Below are positions 43,518-52,847 of a DNA stretch of 64,000 bases, in pieces (within the stretch, counting starts at the first letter, position 1; the number at the start of each line of letters is the position of its first letter). The notes under the pieces were generated by a model. It was not told the origin of the DNA. It made no database searches and worked only from the letters and a program-made list of their open reading frames with translations. Position numbers and translations under genes: made by a program. The stretch is from assembly GCA_039545355.1 (NCBI GenBank), contig BCJJ01000003.1, forward strand, positions 1,261,092-1,325,091. Reading direction: 5' to 3'. The DNA comes from Trichosporon coremiiforme. Lineage: Eukaryota > Basidiomycota > Tremellomycetes > Trichosporonales > Trichosporonaceae.

Positions 43518-46324
43518 ATGTCCCGACCCTCAACTCCGGGAGGCTTCAACCTCCGCCGGCCACCACTGCCGCGGACAGCCTCGGGGTCGCGCGCGTCCAC
43601 CCCTCAGGTCCCGAAGCCGGCTGTCATTTCGCTCGAGGACTGGGAGTCCAGGGCTCCTCTGACCGACGAACAGGTCAGCAGCATTGCGGCTGTCAGAGAT
43701 CAGTTCGGAGAACGGCCGCTACCTGACAAGGTGAGCTAACATGATCTCTCCTTGAGCTCACACCAGTTTGCCGAATCCTCAGCGCAAGCTCTTGTGTCTC
43801 GGCCGAATACACCAGCGTTGGCGAGCATTAGACGCTTCAACCGAACGCACTCTCGGACACCGTCCGCTTCGGCCGCTCCTTCAGCTCCTGGAACTCCGGT
43901 CGCTGGAGCGTCTGCGTCAGTGCCGTCTGACCCACTTCACCCTACGTCCATTGCGACGCTGCAGCAATTCCACGACCACTTCGCGGCCCTGTCGTTGTCG
44001 GCAGAGCATGAGCAGGACAGCTTGTGCCGGGAACACCTTGCCGAGATCTCAGGACTGCGAGAGAAATGTGATGGTCTCATTCAGCTGCTGAAGGACGGCG
44101 AGACGGAGGTAGGAGACATGTTGAATGCGCTGGGATACGTCGAGGAGCGGAGCGAGAGTTTGCGAGGGGCTTGTGAGGATCTCCTTGAGGAACAGGTGAG
44201 CTACACGGCGGAATGTGGCAGCTGACCTCAGACACATCTGCTCACTCACACCTCACACCTGGCTCACCGGCTCGGGTTCTTCACGTTCCTCGAGACAGCT
44301 CAGCGCGTGCTCAACAATCCGGGTAACGACCTCGTGCTGAGCCCCGACTTCCTGCCGATGGTTAGCCGGCTGGATGAGTGCATCAACTACCTTGCCGAGC
44401 ACGTAAGCTTCGTGGAATCGGTTCAAACTGACATCTAGCGTGATTTCAAGGACGCCGAGGTGTACCTGATGCGATATCAGCAGTGCATGACGCGGAGCAT
44501 GACGTTGATCCGACTGCACTTTGTGTCGACGGTGAAGGGACTTGGCCAGGAGGTCGGACGACGTATGACGGACAAGTCGCTGTCGGAGACAACAACACAG
44601 GGTCTGCTGTACGCACGTTTTGCGGCCCTTGCTCCGACATTGCGACCACTGATCGCCGAGCTGGAGCAGCGCATCTCGTCCAGCAAGAATGAGCTGGCGC
44701 AGATTCTTGCCGACTGCCACAACGCATGGGTATCCACGCGACAGGCTCTACTCGGTCCAAAGGTGTACGAGGAAGTCGGCCTCATGAACCCGGGGTCAAG
44801 TGATCTCGTCGAGCTCACGAGTGCCGGCTGCAGCTACCTGAAGCAGACGTGTCTGGACGAGTTCAACCTGTATAAGCAGATCTTCCTGTCCGGTGAAACG
44901 CAGCTCTAGTACGTTTCACAGCGTGGCACGGTGCTGACCTCAGTGCGTATCTGGAGAGTCTCTGCGACAACCTTTACGACCACATCCGGCCGCGTATCCT
45001 GTACGAGCCGTCCCTTACTGTACTGCAGCAGGTGTGCACAGTGCTGCAAGCGTTGATGGTGCCGGACGCAGACGAGGAGGAAGATGACGAGTTCACGCCG
45101 GGAGAGGATGTCTTTTCGCCCCCTACTGAGGAGTACTTCGGCACCAGCGGACCATTCAGTCCCCGACCAAACAACCTGCAGCGGATGAGCTCCCGCATGT
45201 CGAGCAACTCAGGCATGTCGAGTGCGACGCTGACACGACGAAAGCGCCGCCCGCTCGCCCGCCTGCACACCGAGGTGCTACTCAACATGGTACTGCAGGA
45301 TGCGCAGGCTCGCCTCGTGTTTCGTGCTCAGGCCCTTGTCCAGGCTGAAGTGGCGTACTACTCGCCCAAGCCTGCCGATCTGGAGTGGCCTGAGAAGCTT
45401 TCTGGTCTCAAGGCAGGCGAGCCGCTTGTGCAGCGCGTCCAAAGGGATGAGGACGACGACGACCCGCTCTTCATGCACCTGCCTCCGGCCGAAGCGCAGG
45501 AGACATGGTACCCAACGCTGCGGGTGACGCTCTCAGTCCTGGCATACCTGTACAGCTACATCGACGTAAGTGCCGCCCTTCGAAGCTGTTTTAATTCTGT
45601 TGGTAGCTAACAGCAGTCATCCGTCTTCGTGAATGTCGCGCAGGACACGGTCGTGGCATGCCGGCGCTCGCTGTCAACTGCGTCCGAACAGATCGGCGCC
45701 AAGTCGCCCTCAGATGGACAGCTATTCCTCGTGCGCCAGCTCCTGATTTTGAAGGAGATGACGGCCGGCCTCGACTTTGGCCGCGCAGCCCGCGAAAGGC
45801 AGTGGGCAGGCATGGGCGACTTCCTGCGCAGCCTGCTCGAAAACGCAACGAGCATCCTTGGATACGGCGGTCGCGCACCCCGCGTAGAGCCGGACGCCAA
45901 GGCCGACCTGGATGCGGCGCTGAAGGCTGCCTGTGAGGTCCTCATCTCCCAGGCTGTTGCCTCCTCCGCTGCCTCCCTCACCCAGTTCATCGAGAAGGCT
46001 GAGACCTTCCTCGCCACACGCGCCGAGAAGGCAGACCTGAAGGCAGACCTGAGCCAGGAGGAGTGGGCCACCTCCGCCGCTGTCGAGCAGCTCACGGAGG
46101 AGTTCAGGAAGACCACCCTCGAGGACCTGACCAAGTGGACCGAGCAGCTGCGCCTGTATCTCCAGGACGAAGAGACGGTGCGTGTGCTACTTCCTCCGGC
46201 GCAGGCGGGAATTGTAGAGACGTACGCTCAGTTTCACGACCTAATCCGGCGGCACTATGACTTCAGCACGGCGTCGAGACTGCCTACACCATCGGCAGTC
46301 GCCGCCCAGCTTAAAGGCGAATAG
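43518..46324 (+). CDS. COG3: Conserved oligomeric Golgi complex subunit 3 (870 aa, 6 exons)
   Basis: Lobe A subunit of the COG tether for retrograde traffic within the Golgi (Sec34 family). Exons: 43518-43730, 43767-44195, 44232-44402, 44439-44908, 44944-45565 and 45617-46324; introns of 35-51 nt. Family blocks: YVEERSESLRGACEDLLEEQ (coiled coil), LAHRLGFFTFLETAQRVLNN, FLPMVSRLDECINYLAEH, then FKDAEVYLMRYQQCMTRSMT, and YLESLCDNLYDHIRPRILYE. The sixth exon could start three bases earlier (NAGNAG, CAGCAG). N-terminal 130 residues are Ser/Pro/Thr-rich. An acidic and Ser-rich insert (DADEEEDDEFTPGEDVF; MSSRMSSNSGMSSATL) interrupts the C-terminal half. Confidence 0.93.
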
Positions 46325-46435
46325 ATCTAGATGTCTGTACCTGTTACATGCACTTATACAACGTAGCTACCTTACACTACTCTCCTCCCAACCTCATTCT
46401 ATCCTGGCAGGTGCGTGATTGCTGCGCTCGCCACA

Positions 46436-47414
46436 CTAGTGTTCACTAAGCACGCTCTTCCTGATACTCTTCCTCCGGAGCTCGAGGTCATCAAACTTGC
46501 CCCCTTCCTTCGGCACGAGCTGGACAAACTCCCTCCGCACCTTCTTGATGAAGAGGTGCACGTCGCGATCCGAGTTGACCTGCTCGAGCAGAGTGCCAAG
46601 GTTGGCGAGGGGCGGATCGCACTGCGGGACAGAGTAATGTCCACCTGCAAAGTCGAGAACGAGTCTAAACTCTCGTTCCGGACTTGAAGGATCGATCAGC
46701 GTGAAGAGAAGCAGAAGCCGGTCGTCTGGAGTCAGCTTGTACCGCAATCCATGCCCCAACAGGACTCACCTCCTACGCCCTCCATACGCAGACCCAGAGC
46801 ACCCTCGAGCACGGCGAGTTGCCGAGCATCGCGTTCCCGCATATCCGCCAAGACCTTGGCTTGCCGTTCTTTCGTTGCCCGCTCCGCTCCCAGTTCCGTC
46901 TTCAGACTCATGATCTGCCCATCGAGCGCGGCGTTCTGATCCCGCACACGTTGGAGTGAGGCTTGGAACCGGGACAATGAGGTTTGGAGGTCCCCGACGG
47001 TTCGGCGTTCAACCTCAATGGCTGGTATTAGCTATTGCGTCAATCCCGCAGAGCTGTCGCCCTAGCATTACTATGCGCCAGCTCGGGTTCGCTGACGTTG
47101 ACAATGGACTCACCCTGCAGCATGTCCTTCTCGTTTTGCTCTTCCTCCTTGATTTGTATCTCCATCATGTTCCGTTCTTGCTTGACATGGGCGATGTTCT
47201 GGTCATACTCCTGCGCACGCTGGGCAATCTCCCTGTGCGCGACACCCAGGCGCTCGTCAAACTGTTCGTCAGCTTCATTGGTCGCTTCATAGCTTACAGC
47301 TTCGAGGTACTTGGTGACCTTCTTCTCGAACTGGGCCAGGCCGAGGTCGAGGGGCGGCGCATCCGGACCGACGTAGCGCTTCAGGTCAAACGTCGCTGGG
47401 TTTATGATTTCCAT
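46436..47414 (-). CDS. SPC25: Kinetochore Ndc80-complex subunit Spc25 (280 aa, 3 exons)
   Basis: Pairs with Spc24 to anchor the Ndc80 complex to the inner kinetochore. Exons 47414-47114, 47021-46770 and 46725-46436; introns of 92 and 44 nt. Residues about 25-165 are coiled coil (QFEKKVTKYLEAVSYEATNE; QERNMMEIQIKEEEQNEKDM; RATKERQAKVLADMRERD). The C-terminal RWD-like domain reads LLLLFTLIDPSSPEREFRLV, then GHYSVPQCDPPLANLGTLLE and DVHLFIKKVRREFVQL, matching Spc25. A GT...CAG inside the last exon (GGTGGACATTAC..CCGCAG) is not spliced in this model because the read-through sequence is the conserved part. Convergent with COG3, 111 bp apart. Confidence 0.9.
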
Positions 47415-47986
47415 GTTGGCAGTTGACAATTGTGGAGGTACAGAGATTGGTCCAGATATTTGTTGTTGCCGTGCGTTGGTGGTGGGTGAGGTCACGTTTG
47501 TTTGGCTCCAGATTGCATTAGATGCACGCCTAACGCAACATATCTAGGCGTGGGCAAAGGCGAAACGTGTGACCGCACGCCTGTATTCTTCCCGCTGGTT
47601 GGTGACATCAATTCCAGGGCGGGCGTTTGACCCTTGGCGTAGCTGGCCTTAGCGCCCCCAGCAGAGAAGGGAGATCGCGACCCTGGCACGATGAGCAGGC
47701 GGTGAGGGCCAGCCCGCGTAGCCAGACCGAGCCAGTGCAGCCAGCCAACGCGACTGTCTTTCGTTCGCTACGGTGACAGATTGCTCCCGCCGCAACGAGT
47801 AAACAACCGTTGGCCCGCCGTTTGTTGTTTTGACCTGACCCGGTCCGACCTGACAGAGCGACAGCCTGACTACCGCCCTAGGTGCTCCATCACAACAACC
47901 AACAACTCCTCTGCGTTAGTCACTGCACACTCTTTCATCTCCTTTTCGCTCCTTTCAACACATTCCCCGGCAGCTCAGCTCCCACC
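47415..47986. promoter_or_regulatory. Divergent promoter between SPC25 and DBF2
   Basis: 572 bp between two mitotic genes. The DBF2 side (47880-47986) is a C/T-rich leader ending in CCCACCATGC. No TATA box seen. Confidence 0.4.
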
Positions 47987-49855
47987 ATGCCCCTCATTCC
48001 ACCGTCGCCCGCAAAGCGCAGCAAGGAGAACGTCCCCGACCGCTCGTCGTACCTCTCCTTCCTGTGGGAGAAGTCGGAGCGTGCCCAGCCCCTCAAGGAG
48101 GCCCCGCCGAGCAACGAGGACGTCACGATGCACACCTACAAGAACCAGGCGGCGCAGCACGCCGCAGCGGCTAAGAACCCCTACCACTACCTGAAGTCCG
48201 GCCAGGCGCAGCCCGTCGCCCATCAGGAGGACGTCCGCATGCGCACCGCCAAGATTGAGACACAGAAGCCCCGCGGTCTCGAGGTCTGGGAGCGCGAGAT
48301 CCTCGACAAGCCGGAGGTCCAGCGCCGCGCTACCGTTGCGCAGATCTGTGAGTATTCTGTGATGCGGGGTGATGCTGACGAGAACAGACTTCCTCGACTA
48401 CTACTGTGAGCCGTCCGCCCTTTGTTTGGTTCCGGATCGTCTTGACTAACCCCCCAGTCGACCTGCTCGGATACATCTCGGACAGGAAGCGTCGCTATGA
48501 CACCTTCAAGCAGGATACGGCCGCCCGTCGTGTAAGCTAACCGTGCCGTTGTATGTGCTGACAGCCAGGTCACCGGCGACGCCTACAACAAGGAGTTCTC
48601 GAGCTACAACGGCCGCGAGCGTGTGATTCTCCGCAAGCGCCGAACGAAGCTCCGTGTCGACCAGTTCCGTATCATTGCCCAGGTCGGCCAGGGTGGCTAC
48701 GGCTCCGTTTACCTCGCCCGCAAGGCGGACACGAACGAGGTGTGCGCTCTGAAGAAGATGCGCAAGGGCACGCTCGCCAAGATGGACGAGGTTAAGCACG
48801 TCCTCGTCGAGCGTGACATTCTTACGGCGGTCAAGACGCCCTGGCTTGTGCGCCTCCTATATGCGTTCCAGGACACGGAGCACGTCTACCTCGCAATGGA
48901 ATACGTTCCGGGAGGAGACTTCCGCACGTTACTGAACAACTCGGGAGTTCTTAAGGAGGAGCACGCCCGCTTCTACGCCGCCGAGATGTTCATGGGCGTC
49001 AACGAGCTGCACAAGCTCGGCTACATCCACCGCGACCTCAAGCCGGAGAACTTCCTCGTCGACGGCACGGGACACGTCAAGCTGACGGATTTCGGTCTCG
49101 CTACTGGTGCGCTGAACCCACAGCGTATCGAGGCGATGAAGAGCAAGCTCGACGCTGTCTCGGATGATGCCCTCGTGTTCCGCTCCACTCTCGAGCGACG
49201 CACGATTTACCGCTCGATCCGTATGGCCGAGCCGCGGTACGCCGACTCGGTCGTCGGCTCGCCCGACTACATGCCGCCCGAGGTTCTGCGCGGCAAGACG
49301 TACACCTTCTCGGCCGACTACTGGTCGCTGGGCTGTATCCTGTTCGAGTTCCTGTGTGGCTTCCCGCCTTTCTCTGGCCAGACGCCCGAGGAGACGTGGG
49401 CCAACCTGAAGAACTGGCCGCGCGTCCTCCGCCGTCCCGTGTACGAGAACCCCGAGGACCTCATCTTCAACTTAAGCGACACTGCGTGGGACGCTGTCGT
49501 GCGCCTGATCGCGCACCCGCGCGACCGTGTCGCCAACCTGCAGGACGCGCAGGCGCTGCCCTTCTTCCTTCCCCTGCCGTTCGAGAAGATGCGCCAGCTG
49601 CCCGCCCCCTTCGTCCCCGTGCTCGACGGCGAGACGGACGTCGGCTACTTCGACTCGTTCTCGAGCCCCGAGGACATGGCTAAGTATGCCGAGGTGTTCA
49701 AGAAACAGCGCGACGTCGAGGCCGTCGAGGAGCGCGGACAGGGCAACCGCAACAACTGGGTCGGATTCACCTTCGGCCGCAACGCCCCCGCTGGCCAGAA
49801 CGTCCGCGCACCCCACATCAAGCCCGAGAACGAGGCCCTCCAGGTCATGTTCTAA
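47987..49855 (+). CDS. DBF2: NDR-family Ser/Thr kinase, Dbf2/Sid2-like (579 aa, 4 exons)
   Basis: Terminal kinase of the mitotic exit / septation network, activated with a Mob1 partner. Exons 47987-48347, 48388-48405, 48458-48531 and 48569-49855. The second exon is an 18-nt microexon coding most of IYFLDYYF in the Mob-binding region, which continues as DLLGYISDRKRRYDTFKQ. Kinase domain about 184-485: VGQGGYGSVYLARK, HRDLKPENFLVDGTGHVKL (HRD about 305), TDFGLATG, then the NDR insert and activation segment DSVVGSPDYMPPEVL. The C-terminal hydrophobic motif is NNWVGFTFGR (about 546). Assignment to Dbf2 rather than Cbk1/Orb6 is based on the NNWVGFTF tail and the insert. Confidence 0.92.
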
Positions 49856-52847
49856 TCCCCCATTCCATCCTGTCCTTGCAACAGTACAACCAATCTCCAT
49901 ATCTCTGCCCTGTTGTGTCACAACCTTGTGCCATACGTGTATACCCTTGATCCAAATGTGATGACTATGATGACAAAACCGAACGGGTGCAGGTACGATC
50001 GACGCAATGCTGTCAGAGAAGGGTGGCAGTTGCAAGATGGGACTGCTGCACAGCAGATGATCGTGGGGTGGACCTGTGGCAGGTGTCTCAACCGCCCAGA
50101 TCCGGACCAGCACGACGACCGGTTCAACTCTCCACCTGTCTTCCTTGCTCTCTTTCACTCAACAGCTCTCTATCTGCATTCGGCCCTCGATGCTTGCAGC
50201 AGAGGACGTCGAGCAACAAGTATCAACGCCCCGCATCCCGAAGTTCGCAAGATGACCTCGGAGTGGGTAGTGCGTCGTCCTACTATCCCAACACCTGGTG
50301 TCCTCCTCGGCCGAGCAAAGCTCTGCGCCCGGCTGCTTCCATCTCTCGCTTGCTGTTGAGTCCGTACTCGATCCATGCCCCATGCCTCTCTCGTCAAAAG
50401 TTTGGGAAGAGAGTGAGGAGGGGCTCTGAATGGCTTCGCAGTCGGAGGAGCACAAGCAAATCTTCCTGGTTGCAAGTGCTCATCACGCCCAGTTTTTTCG
50501 CGCCTCGAACGCATGCTTCAGATCACACCGCCGTTCTTGATGAGGAAGCAAGTCTCAAGATCGAGTCAAGATTGAGCAGCATTGTGTGGTTCCGCCCGTC
50601 ACACATCGGTTCCGGCATATCGCAATCGCTTCCCTCCCCCGACTGTCCCCTAGAGCCCGTCTTATTCGTGTCTTCCTCTGCTGGTAAATCGGGTGAGGTC
50701 TTGCTTTGTTGTCAGTCAGTCCTGGTCGTCTGTCAGTGGATCACCGAATTTCCTTTTTGCATGACGCCATGATCGCCGCGAACCGGCATCGCGCGTAGTT
50801 GTTAAGCGTGTTCGGTCCGTGTAGCCGCAACGCTAGCCCGCGATGGCTTCGAGATGTTCGCGATTGTCTGTTCGGATCGCAGTGACCCCGCGATCCTCGA
50901 TCTGGCGCCAAGACAAGGCCGATGCTGCTTGCGCCAGGTACAGCCGGCCCAGGTGATGGTGTGAGATCGAGCATAGGCATAGCTGGCACGGATGTTGTTG
51001 TGGGACGTTGCGGCGGCGGGAGAGCGAGCAGGTGCCACACGCGTCTGTGAAAGCACCCATGCAGGTATCCGTGACCGCCTTCCGTGAACTGGGATGAATG
51101 GAAACGTGCGTTTGCTGGAGGTGCATGCGCAGCTCGTAATGGAACTGACAAAGACTCTCGCATGCTGCCATACTGCCCACATTTGAAAGTCCAGAGCAAG
51201 AAAAGAAGCGGGGATCTAATGCACCGAACGCAGCGTGTGAGCAGCTCTATGCGCTAGTGCTTGACGCTGAATGTGTGAGTGCCAACGAGCCAGCCGCCAT
51301 TGCCAACAGTGCCGGCGCACGCAGGTCCCGCTCACTCAGACCGTTGGGTACCGCGCTGGGCACTGCCGATTTCGATTCGCGATTTCGGACTGTGACCGCG
51401 GATTACAAACAGGGGCTGCCGGATGGTTCCCTCACCATTTTTGGGTATTGCCGAAGGGGGAGAGGACTGACGGAGGCAGTTGCGGCGTCTCGAGCTGTTT
51501 GCTTGAGGCTTCGGACCATGCGACGTGCGGGGCGAGCTGGAAGATGCCTGACACGGTGAGATCAAGGGTACTGCCGGCGAGGGTGAGCGGACTAGCGCAC
51601 TCCGATACCTGATCGGTGATCGGTGAGGTGCGGTCCGATGTCTCAGCATTGGTGTTCCGCGTTGCCATCCCGGGCAGGTAAACAGCTGATCATGCTGCGC
51701 CGTGTCATCTGGATCATGTGTCAGGTGAGGCGTAGAGCGCTGACACAGCTCCGCTCTGGCCTATGTGTGCCGTGACGACGCCGAACCGAGAGGTTGCAGC
51801 CAGCGAGTCAGAACGCGGCAACAGTGTCTCGTGACTTGATATGTGAGTGTGCGCATGACGCTTAAGAGTTGTGTGGTTCGAGACGGGGCTAGGGCTGGCT
51901 TGGCATCCTACTCTGGCGAGCACCAGCCAACTTTCAGACAGAAGTACAGGCTCTAGCGTACGCAATTAGCACTGGTGCACGGCGCCCTGTTGTTCTGGTG
52001 TCAGCGCGAGCGCGTGACTGGCCGCCAGTCAGGCCCATCCGCAGCTCTGCACGCACTGCGTGCCGCAAGCGGCGCATGCATGTCTCGGGGCATCGGTGAC
52101 CAAGGCGCAGGCAAAACCGGCTTGGTCCGGGTGGGCCTGAGTACTCAGTAGGGGCTGCCTTGCGGGCAAGAGTGGACAACGTGGTGCATCTTGCATCGAT
52201 AGTGGAATTGTGGAACGTGTGCATATGGACGGTAGAATCTGTGCCTATGGTGCAGGGAGACCGGCGAATTGAAGCAGTTCGACTGGACGATAGGTCGCCG
52301 GCTGGTGCGCTAAGGAGTAGGGGGAGTAGGGGATTTGGCAAGATCCGGTGGAGATTGGAATATGCGTTGGGTGGTGATTGGAATATCGGGCAGCTCGCCG
52401 TAGCGCGGTAGCGTGTGAGGATCAGCAGATTACAGCGAACGGCGCTAGCGCACACGCCCAGCCCAGCCAGCCCGTACCGTAATCCCCGCCGCCGAGCGAA
52501 GCGAGCTCGCTCTGGCGCTGTGTTTTGGTTGAGCGACACCTGCTGTACTCGTACTTTCGCCCAGCGCCCAGGCACGCACTTCCAGGGTCGCACATTCGTC
52601 CTCGGCTCAGACGCTAAGGGCCGTCTCCTCTCTTAGGTTCTCGCCACCCAACCAACCCCGCACCGACCCTGCCCTGCCTTCGGATTGCCCCGTCTCAGCC
52701 TGTAGGCTCAATTTTGACTGCATCACGTCCGATTCCCCTGCCAGGCCACCGACCTGCCCCCCACACCCCCTCCCCGTGCTTCATCGTCTTCGTCTCCTTT
52801 GTTCACCACCAACTCTCCCATCGCGAATCACTCTACCCAAGAATTCA
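49856..52847. other. Gene-poor stretch, about 3.0 kb
   Basis: Between DBF2 and the LRR gene. Several frames of 100-260 codons exist (for example plus 49987-50772 and minus 51934-52593), but none shows a recognised domain, clear codon bias or splice pattern. From about 52640 the plus strand is C/T-rich, the leader of the LRR gene. An unannotated non-coding RNA or large promoter is possible. Confidence 0.4.

Noticed and set aside
46626..46650. Apparent short intron (GGTGGACATT...CCGCAG) in SPC25
   Set aside because: Only about 25 nt, lacks a branch site, and removal would delete the conserved GHYSVPQC stretch.
49987..50772. 261-codon plus-strand frame after DBF2
   Set aside because: No ATG at its start, Ser/Arg/Pro/Leu-rich composition and no recognised motif.
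52776..52847. Upstream extension of the LRR protein
   Set aside because: The frame is open there but begins without an ATG; 52848 is the first ATG and lies after a C-rich leader.
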